Assembly (NCBI RefSeq): GCF_052114605.1
Contig: NZ_JBFRFB010000001.1
Coordinates: 124,001-188,000 of the forward strand
DNA length: 64,000 nucleotides
From: Microvirga sp052114605
GTDB lineage: Bacteria; Pseudomonadota; Alphaproteobacteria; Rhizobiales; Beijerinckiaceae
Direction of reading: 5' to 3'
The translations under genes and the position numbers were made by a program. The notes under the pieces are model-generated. The model did not search any database and was not told the origin of the DNA. It saw only the letters and a list, made by a program, of their open reading frames with translations. Of this stretch, positions 35,395 to 44,277 are shown one piece after another (position 1 is the first letter of the stretch; every line of letters starts with the position of its first letter).

Positions 35395-36888
35395 ATGGCC
35401 TCCGTATTTGCCGATAAGATCATCGAAGGACTGACCTTCGATGACGTTTTGCTCAGGCCCGGCCGCTCTGAGGTTCTGCCCGCCGACGTGAATGTCGGCA
35501 CGCGGCTGACCCGCACCATCCGCCTGAACATGCCCATCGTCGCCTCCGCCATGGATACGGTGACGGAAGCCCGCATGGCCATCGCCATGGCCCAGAACGG
35601 CGGCCTCGGCGTGATCCACCGCAACCTAGAGCCCGAGGTCCAGGCCGAGCAGGTGCGTCTCGTGAAGCGCTACGAGTCGGGCATGGTGATGAACCCCATC
35701 ACGAGCTATCCCGACGAGACCCTGGCCGATGCGCTGGCAACCATGAAGCATCATGGGATTTCCGGCATTCCGGTGGTGGAGCGCGGCCCCAGCGGAACCA
35801 AGGGCAAGCTGGTCGGCATCCTCACCAACCGCGATGTGCGCTTTGCCAGCAACCCCGGCCAGCCCGTCTCTGAGCTGATGACGAAGGACCGGCTCATCAC
35901 GGTGCGCGAGGGCGTGAGCCAGGACGAGGCCCGCCGCCTGCTGCACCAATTCCGCATCGAGAAGCTGCTGGTCGTCGATGACCATTATCGCTGCATCGGC
36001 CTGATCACGGTGAAGGACATCGAGAAGCAGGTGGCCTATCCGAACGCCGCCAAGGATTCTCAAGGCCGTCTTCTCGTCGCCGCCGCCACCACCACGGGCG
36101 AGCAGGGCTTCGAGCGCGCCGAGCGCCTCATCGATGCCGGTTGCGACGTGGTTGTCGTCGATACGGCTCACGGCCATTCCGTGAAGGTTCTGGAGAGCGT
36201 CACCCGTGTGAAGAAGCTTTCCAATGCCGTGCAGGTGATCGCGGGTAACGTCGCCACTCGCGAGGGTGCGCAGGCGCTCATCGATGCCGGTGCAGACGCG
36301 ATCAAGGTCGGCATCGGCCCCGGCTCCATCTGCACCACCCGCATCGTTGCGGGCGTCGGTGTGCCTCAGCTCACTGCCATCATGGAAGCCGTCGAGGCAG
36401 CCTCGCAGGCCGATGTGCCGGTAATTGCGGATGGCGGCATCAAGTTCTCGGGCGATCTCGCGAAGGCGCTCGCGGCGGGCGCCTCCTGCGCCATGGTGGG
36501 CTCGCTGCTCGCGGGTACGGACGAGACCCCCGGCGAGGTGTTCCTCTACCAGGGCCGTTCCTACAAGTCCTATCGCGGCATGGGTTCCGTGGGCGCCATG
36601 GCCCGCGGTTCGGCCGACCGCTACTTCCAGGCGGAAGTCCGCGACACGCTCAAGCTCGTGCCGGAAGGCATCGAGGGGCAGGTGGCCTACAAGGGTCCGG
36701 TCTCGGGCGTGCTGCACCAGCTCACCGGCGGCCTTCGTGCCTCCATGGGTTATGTGGGCGCGGCGACCCTGCAGGAATTCAGCGAAAAGGCCCAGTTCAT
36801 CCGCATCACGAGCGCGGGCCTGCGCGAAAGTCACGTCCATGACGTGACGATCACCAGGGAGAGCCCTAATTACCCGACTCGCAGCTAA
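35395..36888 (+). CDS. guaB: IMP dehydrogenase
   Basis: GuaB oxidises IMP to XMP in the committed step of GMP synthesis. The 497-residue product has a (beta/alpha)8 barrel interrupted by a CBS pair (about residues 95-205). The catalytic Cys313 lies in GIGPGSICTTRIVAGVG and the flap in SYRGMGSVGAM. The ATG at 35395 has AAGGAG upstream. guaA is about 2.4 kb downstream on the same strand. No purine riboswitch is evident. Confidence 0.97.
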   Translation: MASVFADKIIEGLTFDDVLLRPGRSEVLPADVNVGTRLTRTIRLNMPIVASAMDTVTEARMAIAMAQNGGLGVIHRNLEPEVQAEQVRLVKRYESGMVMNPITSYPDETLADALATMKHHGISGIPVVERGPSGTKGKLVGILTNRDVRFASNPGQPVSELMTKDRLITVREGVSQDEARRLLHQFRIEKLLVVDDHYRCIGLITVKDIEKQVAYPNAAKDSQGRLLVAAATTTGEQGFERAERLIDAGCDVVVVDTAHGHSVKVLESVTRVKKLSNAVQVIAGNVATREGAQALIDAGADAIKVGIGPGSICTTRIVAGVGVPQLTAIMEAVEAASQADVPVIADGGIKFSGDLAKALAAGASCAMVGSLLAGTDETPGEVFLYQGRSYKSYRGMGSVGAMARGSADRYFQAEVRDTLKLVPEGIEGQVAYKGPVSGVLHQLTGGLRASMGYVGAATLQEFSEKAQFIRITSAGLRESHVHDVTITRESPNYPTRS

Positions 36889-36909
36889 GCTTCAGTCGAG
36901 TTTTTACCC

Positions 36910-37341
36910 ATGAGCATCACCGCCATTCTTCTGCCCGTCTTTGTCCTTGTCGGGCTGACCTTCATCCTGCTTCTCATGACGGGGAACAGGAGGTTCGCGA
37001 GCCTTCGTTCCGGCGAGGTGAAGGTGGGGGACATCGCGCTGGGCGAGCGCAACTGGCCTAAACGCGTTCTGCAGCTTCAGAACGCGTTTCACAATCAGTT
37101 CGAAATGCCGGTGCTGTTCTACCTGCTGGTGGCGTTCGCGCTCATCACCCGCAAGGCGGACATGCTCTTCGTGATAATGTCGTGGATGTTCGTGGCAAGC
37201 CGTCTGGTTCACGCGTTCATTCACACGACCTCGAACAAGATCATGTGGCGCTTCCAGGCCTTTGCGGTCGGCGTTCTGATCCTCGCCATCATGTGGGTGA
37301 TCTTCGCCGTCCGCATCTTTGCGGCCGAGGCTGGCGTTTAA
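36910..37341 (+). CDS. MAPEG-family membrane protein
   Basis: The 143-residue product has four hydrophobic helices and the family stretches RVLQLQNAFHNQFEMPVLFY and SRLVHAFIHTTSN. The MAPEG superfamily includes glutathione S-transferases and related membrane enzymes; activity here cannot be predicted. It begins 22 bases after guaB and is probably co-transcribed. Palindromic repeats follow it. Confidence 0.85.
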   Translation: MSITAILLPVFVLVGLTFILLLMTGNRRFASLRSGEVKVGDIALGERNWPKRVLQLQNAFHNQFEMPVLFYLLVAFALITRKADMLFVIMSWMFVASRLVHAFIHTTSNKIMWRFQAFAVGVLILAIMWVIFAVRIFAAEAGV

Positions 37342-37354
37342 GCCTATATTTCAA

Positions 37355-37384
37355 CGTCATGGCCGGGCCTGTCCCGGCCATCCA
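37355..37384. repeat. Bimodular palindromic repeat copy 4, outer module B
   Basis: CGTCATGGCCGGGCCTGTCC continues to a matching arm, as in the GGCCGGG module of the other copies. The partner module appears at 37539-37567. A 109-bp palindromic element and its flanks lie between them. Confidence 0.65.
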
Positions 37385-37404
37385 CGTCTTTCGATCCCCA
37401 TAGC

Positions 37405-37513
37405 CCTCATCCTGAGGGATCGCGCCAGCGATCGTCTCGAAGGACGAGGGCGTCTCCAGATATCACTGGATGATCCTTCGAGACGCCTGCTCTGCAGGCT
37501 CCTCAGGATGAGG
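37405..37513. repeat. Palindromic element nested in the repeat
   Basis: Ends CCTCATCCTGAG at 37405-37416 and CTCAGGATGAGG at 37502-37513 are a perfect 12-bp inverted repeat. Inside, GTCTCGAAGGA at 37434-37444 and TCCTTCGAGAC at 37474-37484 form a second inverted repeat. The 109 bp contain no plausible gene and look like a small non-coding mobile or structural repeat. Confidence 0.65.
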
Positions 37514-37538
37514 TCGGTGAGGTGGAGGCGAAGGCGTT

Positions 37539-37567
37539 GATCACCGGCACAAGGCCGGTGATGACGT
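37539..37567. repeat. Bimodular palindromic repeat copy 4, module A
   Basis: ATCACCGGCACAAGGCCGGT followed by GATGACG matches module A of the other copies, read on the opposite strand to copy 1. It is the partner of 37355-37384 with a larger insert between them. Confidence 0.65.
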
Positions 37568-37586
37568 GCGGAGACTGTGATAGACG

Positions 37587-37730
37587 TCAGAAGCGCTTGC
37601 CGCTCTCGAGCTGGGTCTTCGCGTCCGTCGCCTTGCGCGGGGGCGGGGTGAAGTCGGCGGCGGGGGCAGTGGCGCAGGCCGCGATGGCAAGGGTCAGGCC
37701 GAGGGCGGCGATGCGGGACAGGATCGACAT
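37587..37730 (-). CDS. Predicted 47-residue lipoprotein
   Basis: This short minus-strand frame starts at ATG 37730 and encodes MSILSRIAALGLTLAIAAC, a typical lipobox signal ending in LAIAAC, so the mature protein is about 29 residues with lipid on its Cys. The mature part is Pro/Lys-rich and ends SGKRF. Codon use and the signal suggest a genuine gene below common length cut-offs. No family is recognised. It lies between repeats and the rsmB-like gene. Confidence 0.6.
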   Translation of the reverse strand: MSILSRIAALGLTLAIAACATAPAADFTPPPRKATDAKTQLESGKRF

Positions 37731-37850
37731 AGTCAGAAGCTCCGATAGAGAATCGTGCGGAATGCACGGTTACTAAATCCACTACTGATCGGGTCGGAAA
37801 ATAGGAAACAATGTGTCGTTTATACGGCCAAGGTTAAGTGTGCTTTTTCA

Positions 37851-39146
37851 ATGACACCTGCTGCTCGCATCTCCGCCGCCATCGAAGTGCTTGGCGATAT
37901 CGAAGCCCGCCGCCGTCCGGCGACCGACGCTCTCAAGGATTGGGGTCTGTCGCACCGCTTCGCCGGGTCCAAGGACCGGGCTGCCATCGCAAGCCTCGTC
38001 TACGATGCCCTGCGCCGGAAATCCTCCGCCGCCTGGATCATGGGTGAGGCGACACCCCGCGCCGTCGTGCTCGGCATGCTTAAGCTCCAGCGCGGCCTGA
38101 CGGTCGATGCAATTGCGGCCCTATGCTCCGGCGAGCGTTTCGCGCCCGAACCTCTCTCTGCCCAAGAGCGGGAGCGGCTGCAAGCCGCGAACCTCGATGG
38201 GGCTCCGGCTCCCGTGGCTGGCGATTTCCCGGACTGGATCGAGCCCTCGCTAACGAGGCTCTTCGGCGATGACTTGGTAGCCGAGATGCAGGCGCTCACC
38301 ACGCGCGCGCCTCTCGATATGCGGGTCAACACCCTGAAGGTCTCCTCCCGCGAGGAGGCGCACGATGCTCTCCCGCATCTGGGCGCCGTCGAGACGCCGC
38401 TGTCGCCTCTGGGCCTGCGAGTGCTGCCGAGTGAGGACGGACGCGGCCCCGCCGTGCAGTCGGAGCCGGAGTTCATCAAGGGCTGGATCGAGATTCAGGA
38501 CGAAGGCTCACAGCTGGTAGGCATTCTGTCCGGCGTGAAGCCCGGCGAGCAGGTGGTCGATCTCTGCGCTGGCGGCGGCGGCAAGACGCTGGAACTCGCC
38601 GCCATGATGGCGAACCATGGACAGATCTACGCCACCGACAGTGACAATCGGCGTCTTGCGCCGATCCATGACCGGCTGGCCAGGGCAGGGGTCCGCAACG
38701 TCCAGGTCCGCACCCCGAGGGGCGGGGCCGATGCGGTGACGGATCTCGACGGCAAGATCGATTGCGTGCTCGTGGATGCGCCCTGCACGGGCATCGGCAC
38801 ATGGCGGCGCAACCCGGATGCCAAATGGCGCCTGCGGCCCGGCAGCCTGGAGGTTCGCCTCAAGGAGCAGGCGACAGTTCTCGACCGCGCCGCCGCTCTC
38901 GTGAAGCAGGGCGGGCGGATCGTCTACATCACCTGCTCGATCCTGCCTGAGGAGAACGATGACGCACTTTCCGCCTTCATGGCGCGGCACCAGGGCTTCA
39001 AGCCTGTGAAGGCGTCGGACGTGCTTGCGTCAGTGGGGCTTGAGAGCTTGAAGAAGCTCGTCAGGCCGACGACCTATGGTCTTCAGCTGACGCCGCTGAA
39101 GACCGGCACGGACGGTTTCTTCTTCTCCGTTCTGACGAAAGCTTAA
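37851..39146 (+). CDS. rsmB: RsmB/NOP-family RNA m5C methyltransferase
   Basis: This 431-residue enzyme methylates cytosine in rRNA or tRNA at C5. SAM motif VDLCAGGGGKTLEL, catalytic-Cys stretch DAPCTGIGTWRRNPDAKW and YITCSILPEEN are all present. An N-terminal helical part of about 110 residues stands in place of the NusB-like domain of E. coli RsmB, so the exact target base is uncertain. I use the ATG at 37851; the upstream continuation is not conserved. Confidence 0.85.
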   Translation: MTPAARISAAIEVLGDIEARRRPATDALKDWGLSHRFAGSKDRAAIASLVYDALRRKSSAAWIMGEATPRAVVLGMLKLQRGLTVDAIAALCSGERFAPEPLSAQERERLQAANLDGAPAPVAGDFPDWIEPSLTRLFGDDLVAEMQALTTRAPLDMRVNTLKVSSREEAHDALPHLGAVETPLSPLGLRVLPSEDGRGPAVQSEPEFIKGWIEIQDEGSQLVGILSGVKPGEQVVDLCAGGGGKTLELAAMMANHGQIYATDSDNRRLAPIHDRLARAGVRNVQVRTPRGGADAVTDLDGKIDCVLVDAPCTGIGTWRRNPDAKWRLRPGSLEVRLKEQATVLDRAAALVKQGGRIVYITCSILPEENDDALSAFMARHQGFKPVKASDVLASVGLESLKKLVRPTTYGLQLTPLKTGTDGFFFSVLTKA

Positions 39147-39149
39147 GGT

Positions 39150-39184
39150 GCGGCAGAAAGGCGTTAAAACGCCGGGTGCCGCAT
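39150..39184. other. Two-tier hairpin upstream of guaA
   Basis: TGCGGCA at 39150-39156 pairs with TGCCGCA at 39178-39184, and inside it GGCGT pairs with ACGCC around a short A-rich loop. It directly follows the rsmB-like stop and precedes guaA by about 90 bases. No T-run follows. It may be a weak terminator or structured leader; no riboswitch class is recognised. Confidence 0.4.
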
Positions 39185-39275
39185 CATCGAGACTCAAAAG
39201 GCATGACAGGCCGACAAGTATGAGGGTAAAGCACGGGGGCTCCCGTACTTCCGCACCTTGCTCACGCGAGAGACC

Positions 39276-40832
39276 ATGACCCAGACCCACGACAAGATTC
39301 TCATCGTCGATTTCGGCTCCCAGGTAACCCAGCTCATTGCGCGCCGCGTACGTGAGGACGGCGTGTATTCCGAGGTCGTGCCGTTCCAGAAGGCGGCTGA
39401 AGCCATCCGGATCATGAAGCCCAAGGGCGTGATCCTCTCCGGCGGCCCTGAATCGGTCACGGCCGACGCTTCGCCCCGTGCGCCCCAAGAGCTGTTCGAG
39501 ACGGGCCTGCCGATCTTCGGCATCTGCTACGGCCAGCAGACCATGGCGGCCCAGCTCGGCGGCCAGGTCGAGGGCGGGCACCATTCGGAATTCGGCCGGT
39601 CTGAGGTTGAGGTCTTGACCGAGAGCCCGCTCTTCCAGGGCGTGTGGCAGGTCGGCAAGAAGTATCCTGTGTGGATGAGCCATGGCGACCGGGTGACCGA
39701 CCTGCCTGAGGGCTTCGAGGTGCTGGCCATTTCCGAGAACGCTCCCTTCGCCGCGGTCGCGGACGAAGCGCGCAAATTCTATGCCGTCCAGTTCCACCCC
39801 GAAGTGGTGCATACGCCGCAAGGCGCGCAGCTGATCCGCAACTTCGTGCGAGATATTGCCGGTTGCCGGGGCGATTGGACCATGAAGGCTTTCCGCGAGG
39901 AGGCCATCGAGCGCATCCGCGCCCAGGTCGGCACAGGACGCGTGATCTGCGGCCTGTCCGGCGGTGTGGACTCGGCTGTGGCGGCGGTGCTGATCCACGA
40001 GGCTATCGGCGACCAGCTCACCTGCGTGTTCGTGGATCACGGCCTGCTGCGCTCATCGGAAGCCGAGCAGGTGGTGACGCTCTTCCGCGACCACTACAAC
40101 ATCCCGCTCGTGCATGTTCAGGCGCAGGATCTCTTCATCGGCGCGTTAGAGGGCGTGTCCGACCCGGAGGTGAAGCGCAAAACCATCGGCAAGCTCTTCA
40201 TCGATGTGTTCGACGAGGAAGCGAAGAAGATCGGCGGCGCAGACTTCCTGGCTCAAGGGACGCTCTATCCCGACGTGATCGAGAGCGTGTCCTTCACCGG
40301 CGGTCCCTCCGTCACCATCAAAAGTCACCACAACGTGGGCGGCCTGCCCGAGCGCATGAAGATGAAGCTCGTGGAGCCGCTTCGTGAACTGTTCAAGGAC
40401 GAAGTACGCGTGCTCGGCCGCGAGCTCGGCCTGCCGGATGCCTTCGTCGGACGCCACCCATTCCCCGGTCCGGGCCTCGCGATCCGCGTTCCCGGCACGA
40501 TCACCCGCGAAAAGCTCGACATCCTGCGCAAGGCCGATGCGATCTATCTCGAAGAGATCCGCAATGCCGGCCTCTACGATGAAATCTGGCAGGCCTTCGC
40601 CGTGCTGCTGCCGGTGAAGACCGTGGGCGTCATGGGCGATGCGCGCACCTACGACCATGTCTGCGCACTGCGCGCCGTCACCTCCATCGACGGCATGACG
40701 GCTGATTTCTACCCCTTCGACATGGCCTTCCTCGGCCGCGTTGCGACCCGCATCATCAACGAGGTCAAGGGTATCAACCGCGTGACCTATGACATCACCT
40801 CGAAGCCGCCCGGTACGATTGAGTGGGAGTAA
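39276..40832 (+). CDS. guaA: GMP synthase (glutamine-hydrolysing)
   Basis: GuaA aminates XMP to GMP. The 518-residue product fuses a class I glutaminase domain (Cys84 in GICYGQQ, and QFHPEVVHT) to an ATP-pyrophosphatase domain (SGGVDSAVAA near residue 228). The C-terminal dimerisation part includes GRHPFPGPGLAIR and ends KPPGTIEWE, the universal tail. I use ATG 39276 with GAGAG upstream, since the residues before it are not conserved. Confidence 0.97.
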   Translation: MTQTHDKILIVDFGSQVTQLIARRVREDGVYSEVVPFQKAAEAIRIMKPKGVILSGGPESVTADASPRAPQELFETGLPIFGICYGQQTMAAQLGGQVEGGHHSEFGRSEVEVLTESPLFQGVWQVGKKYPVWMSHGDRVTDLPEGFEVLAISENAPFAAVADEARKFYAVQFHPEVVHTPQGAQLIRNFVRDIAGCRGDWTMKAFREEAIERIRAQVGTGRVICGLSGGVDSAVAAVLIHEAIGDQLTCVFVDHGLLRSSEAEQVVTLFRDHYNIPLVHVQAQDLFIGALEGVSDPEVKRKTIGKLFIDVFDEEAKKIGGADFLAQGTLYPDVIESVSFTGGPSVTIKSHHNVGGLPERMKMKLVEPLRELFKDEVRVLGRELGLPDAFVGRHPFPGPGLAIRVPGTITREKLDILRKADAIYLEEIRNAGLYDEIWQAFAVLLPVKTVGVMGDARTYDHVCALRAVTSIDGMTADFYPFDMAFLGRVATRIINEVKGINRVTYDITSKPPGTIEWE

Positions 40833-40927
40833 CTATCGGCTTGCGCCCGAAGCTGCGATCGTCCCGACTTTGGCGCTTCAGCGGAACTTCAGTATAGTGG
40901 CGAGTGCAAGCTGAGGAGTTGAAGACG

Positions 40928-41218
40928 ATGCCGAAAGCGTATTGGGTTGCCGCTTATCGATCAGTCAGCAATCCTGACGCCCTGGCTGCCTATGCCAAGC
41001 TCAGTGGCCCTGCGATCACCGCCGCAGGCGGTCGCATCCTTGCGCGGGGATTGCCTGCTCACCTCTATGAGGCGGGGCTTCAGCAGCGCACGGTCGTCAT
41101 CGAGTTCGACTCCTTGGAGCAGGCTATGGCTGCGCATGATAGTCCAGCGTATCAGGAGGCCTTGGCCGCCCTCGGCGACGGGGCGGAGCGCGACATTCGG
41201 ATCATCGAAGGGGTGTAA
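40928..41218 (+). CDS. DUF1330 protein
   Basis: The 96-residue product is a small alpha-beta-barrel protein of the DUF1330 family. It begins PKAYWVAAYRSVSNPDALAA and contains GGRILARG and VVIEFDSLEQAMAAHDSPAY, the family's shared parts. It may be a dimer of unknown activity. GAGGAG precedes the ATG at 40928 by about a dozen bases. It stands alone between guaA and the ArsC-like gene. Confidence 0.85.
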   Translation: MPKAYWVAAYRSVSNPDALAAYAKLSGPAITAAGGRILARGLPAHLYEAGLQQRTVVIEFDSLEQAMAAHDSPAYQEALAALGDGAERDIRIIEGV

Positions 41219-41280
41219 GCATACGCGGCTCCCGCCTGGACGCCGGTGTCTACGTTCATTCAAGTGAGTGGGAACAAGCG

Positions 41281-41628
41281 TTGTCGATCACGATCTACGG
41301 CATCAAGAACTGCGACACGATGAAGAAGGCGCGCGCCTGGCTGGACGCCAAGGGTGTGTCTTACGCCTTTCACGACTACAAGGCCGCGGGCATCGACCGT
41401 GCTCGGCTTGAGGGCTGGGCGCGGGATGCGGGCTGGGAGACGCTTCTCAATCGCGCGGGCATGACGTTCCGCAAGCTACCGGATGCGGAGAAGGCCGGGA
41501 TCGATGAGCGAAAAGCACTGGCGCTGATGCTCGATCAGCCCTCCATGATCAAGCGTCCTGTGCTCGACTTGGGAGGCCGGCTCGTTATCGGCTTCAAACC
41601 GGAGCAATACGAGATGGCTCTTCGCTGA
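41281..41628 (+). CDS. ArsC/Spx-family thioredoxin-like protein
   Basis: The 115-residue protein has a single active-type cysteine in IYGIKNCDTMKKA. IKRPVLDLGGRLVIGF is the conserved arsenate-reductase/YffB segment. Because only one N-terminal Cys is visible and there is no ars operon, it is more like the YffB subgroup, whose role is uncertain. The start codon is probably the TTG at 41281. A strong hairpin terminator follows. Confidence 0.85.
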   Translation: MSITIYGIKNCDTMKKARAWLDAKGVSYAFHDYKAAGIDRARLEGWARDAGWETLLNRAGMTFRKLPDAEKAGIDERKALALMLDQPSMIKRPVLDLGGRLVIGFKPEQYEMALR

Positions 41629-41664
41629 ACAGAAGCTCTCCGATTAAGGATTGTCGGGATAAAC

Positions 41665-41695
41665 AAAAAGGCGGGCTTCAAAGCCCGCCTTTTTC
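41665..41695. terminator. Bidirectional intrinsic terminator
   Basis: AAGGCGGGCTT, a three-base loop and its complement AGCCCGCCTT are bordered by an A-run and a T-run. It ends the ArsC-like gene on the plus strand and the TRAP permease transcript on the minus strand. Confidence 0.9.
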
Positions 41696-41714
41696 GTATC
41701 TCGCGTTAGCCGCC

Positions 41715-43610
41715 TTACTGAATCTTCGGCGGTTCGTCGAAGTTGAGGCCGGGGAGGCCGCCCGGTTCGCTGCCGGGGCCTCCAAGGCCAGGCACGAGGA
41801 GCTGATCTAGCTTCTGCTGGACCGCGGCTGGATCGACCACGGGGCCGGCGGCTTTGTAGTGCATCACGATCTGCGGGAACATGATCACGATGCCGACCAT
41901 GATGAGCTGGATCACCACGAAGGGCACAGCACCCCAATAGATCTGGCCCGTGGTCACCGGCTCCATGCGCTTGCCCGTCACCCGGTCGATATACGGCACC
42001 TTGGGAGCCACCGAGCGCAGGAAGAAGAGCGCGAAGCCGAAGGGTGGGTGCATGAACGAGGTCTGCATGTTCACGGCCAGGATTACGCCGAACCAGATCA
42101 GATCGATGCCGAGCTTGTCTGCAGCGGGCCCGAGGAGCGGGATGATGATGAAGGCCAGCTCGAAGTAGTCGAGGAAGAAGGCCAGGAAGAACACCAGGAT
42201 GTTCACGAAGACCAGGAAGCCGACTTGGCCACCTGGCAGAGAGGTGAGCAGGTGCTCGACCCAGATATGGCCGTTCACGCCGTAGAAGGTGAGCGAGAAT
42301 ACGCGCGCACCGATCAGGATGAACAGCACGAAGGCTGACAGCTTCGCGGTCGCTTCCGTGGCCTGGCGAACCAGGGTCCAGTTGAAGCGGGCCGGATTGT
42401 TGTCGAGCTTGCGCTTGATGGCTGCCAGGATCACCGATCCCAGCGCGCCCATGGCGCCGCCTTCCGTCGGCGTGGCAAGGCCGATGAAGATGGTGCCGAG
42501 CACAAGGAAGATCAGCAGGAGCGGGGGCACCATGACGAAGGTGACCTGCTGCGCCATGTTCGACATGAGGCGAAGGCCGCTGAAGCGTTCCACGAGGCCG
42601 ACGATCAGAGCATAAATCGCGCCTGCAAGGATCATCTCCATCGTCAGGGCGAGAGCTTCACGGCCTTGGTTGTGGAAGTAAACGTAGAGCCCCACGAGAG
42701 CAGCAACCAGAACGGCGGAGATCGCGATGCGCTTGGCTCCCAGCATCTTGTTCATGAGAGCGCAGATAAGCGCCACCACGGTCGCGACGCAGATCGTCAG
42801 AATGACGAAATCCGCACCGGCTTTCGTGTTCGTCTGTGACAGCACGTAGTAGCCGACGAAGCCGGAGAACAAGACGAGGATGCCGAGCTGCCACACGCCG
42901 CGTGCGCCATCGGGCTCGCGGTAGCCGATGGCTTCCGGCGGGAGGCCGGGGGCTGTTTTCGGATAGAAGATCGACATCAGCATGATGTAGCCGGCATAGA
43001 GGCCGGTGAGGATCAGGCCGGGCAGGAACGCGCCTTCGTACATGTCGCCCACCGAGCGGCCGAGCTGGTCGGCCATGACGATGAGAACGAGCGAGGGCGG
43101 GATGATCTGGGCGAGCGTACCCGAGGCCGCGATCACGCCCGAAGCGAGACGGCGGTCATAGCCGTAGCGCAGCATGATCGGCAGCGAGATCAGGCCCATG
43201 GAGATCACGGAGGCCGCGACGACGCCGGTGGTGGCGGCAAGCAGCGCGCCGACGAAGATCACCGCATAAGCAAGGCCGCCGCGCACGGGGCCGAAGAGCT
43301 GGCCGATGGTGTCGAGCAGGTCTTCCGCCATGCCCGAGCGCTCCAGCACCAATCCCATGAACGTGAAGAACGGGATCGCCAGCAGCACCTCGTTCGACAT
43401 AGTGCCGAAGATGCGGTCCGGCAGGGCCTGGAGGAGGGGCCAGGACAGGGTGATGGTTTCGGGCGCGTAGGGAGCAAGCTCCACCGCCACGAAGAAGAAG
43501 AGAAGGCCATTTGCCGCCAGCGCGAAGGCGACGGGGTAGCCGAGAAGAAGAAAAACCACGAGCGCCGCGAACATGATCGGCGCGAGGTTCTGGGCAATCA
43601 ATGCAGCCAT
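41715..43610 (-). CDS. TRAP transporter large permease subunit, enlarged DctM
   Basis: This 631-residue membrane protein is the DctM-type large subunit of a tripartite ATP-independent transporter. Its N-terminal half has VISMGLISLPIMLRYGYD and TLAQIIPPSLVLIVMADQ; the C-terminal half has LGTIFIGLATPTEGGAMGAL and NMQTSFMHPPFGFALFF. Typical DctM proteins are near 430 residues; the extra length is a central block of about 170 residues with further helices and a Pro/Gly-rich tail. Uptake of a carboxylate or related anion is likely, but the substrate is unknown. Confidence 0.9.
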   Translation of the reverse strand: MAALIAQNLAPIMFAALVVFLLLGYPVAFALAANGLLFFFVAVELAPYAPETITLSWPLLQALPDRIFGTMSNEVLLAIPFFTFMGLVLERSGMAEDLLDTIGQLFGPVRGGLAYAVIFVGALLAATTGVVAASVISMGLISLPIMLRYGYDRRLASGVIAASGTLAQIIPPSLVLIVMADQLGRSVGDMYEGAFLPGLILTGLYAGYIMLMSIFYPKTAPGLPPEAIGYREPDGARGVWQLGILVLFSGFVGYYVLSQTNTKAGADFVILTICVATVVALICALMNKMLGAKRIAISAVLVAALVGLYVYFHNQGREALALTMEMILAGAIYALIVGLVERFSGLRLMSNMAQQVTFVMVPPLLLIFLVLGTIFIGLATPTEGGAMGALGSVILAAIKRKLDNNPARFNWTLVRQATEATAKLSAFVLFILIGARVFSLTFYGVNGHIWVEHLLTSLPGGQVGFLVFVNILVFFLAFFLDYFELAFIIIPLLGPAADKLGIDLIWFGVILAVNMQTSFMHPPFGFALFFLRSVAPKVPYIDRVTGKRMEPVTTGQIYWGAVPFVVIQLIMVGIVIMFPQIVMHYKAAGPVVDPAAVQQKLDQLLVPGLGGPGSEPGGLPGLNFDEPPKIQ

Positions 43611-43653
43611 GGGTGCAAACTCCGGAAAACTTCAGGCAGGGCGCGTCTGACGA

Positions 43654-44277
43654 TCAGCTGATGCCGTCGCCGGGCGGGGTGCCGCCGGTGCCCGGGGTAT
43701 TGACCGTGCCGATTTCTTGAATGAGGCGCTCAGCCTCGGCTTCCACGCTGTGGCCGCCGGCCTCTTCATCCTCGAGCGAGCCGTTCATGATCGCGACGCG
43801 CTTGATGAGCTCGCTCATCCACTGGAAGAACATCGAGATGAAGCCCAGCAGGATCAGGCCCTTGGCGGGCCAGATCAGCAGGCCGCCCGCATTCGAGGAA
43901 ACCTCGCCGGAGCGGAAGGAGCTGATGAAATAGGGGATGCAGAGATAGAGCATCAGCGTCACGAAGGGGAAAAGGAAGAACACGTGGCCGAAGACATCGA
44001 TGCTGTCGCGCCCGCGCTTAGACAGGCGGCTGGAGACGATGTCGATGCGGATGTGCTCGTTGGCCTTCAGTGTCCAGGCGGCGCAGAGCATGAACACGGC
44101 GCCGAACAGGTACCATTGCAGCTCCAGCCAGGCATTGGATGAGACGCCGAAGATACGGCGGATGATGGCGTTGATGGCCGAGACCAGAACGGCCACCACG
44201 ATTGCCCAGGCGGCAATTTTGCCGACCCTTACGTTAATCGAGTCGATGACGCGGGATAGCTTAAGGAGCGCTTCCAC
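43654..44277 (-). CDS. TRAP transporter small permease subunit (DctQ)
   Basis: The 207-residue product has four hydrophobic helices and the DctQ signature NAWLELQWYLFGAVFMLCAA, followed by HIRIDIV. It lies 43 bases before the large permease gene on the same strand, with which it forms the membrane pair. A periplasmic binding protein (DctP) gene is not adjacent in the window, so the substrate receptor must come from elsewhere or from beyond this region. Confidence 0.88.
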   Translation of the reverse strand: MEALLKLSRVIDSINVRVGKIAAWAIVVAVLVSAINAIIRRIFGVSSNAWLELQWYLFGAVFMLCAAWTLKANEHIRIDIVSSRLSKRGRDSIDVFGHVFFLFPFVTLMLYLCIPYFISSFRSGEVSSNAGGLLIWPAKGLILLGFISMFFQWMSELIKRVAIMNGSLEDEEAGGHSVEAEAERLIQEIGTVNTPGTGGTPPGDGIS

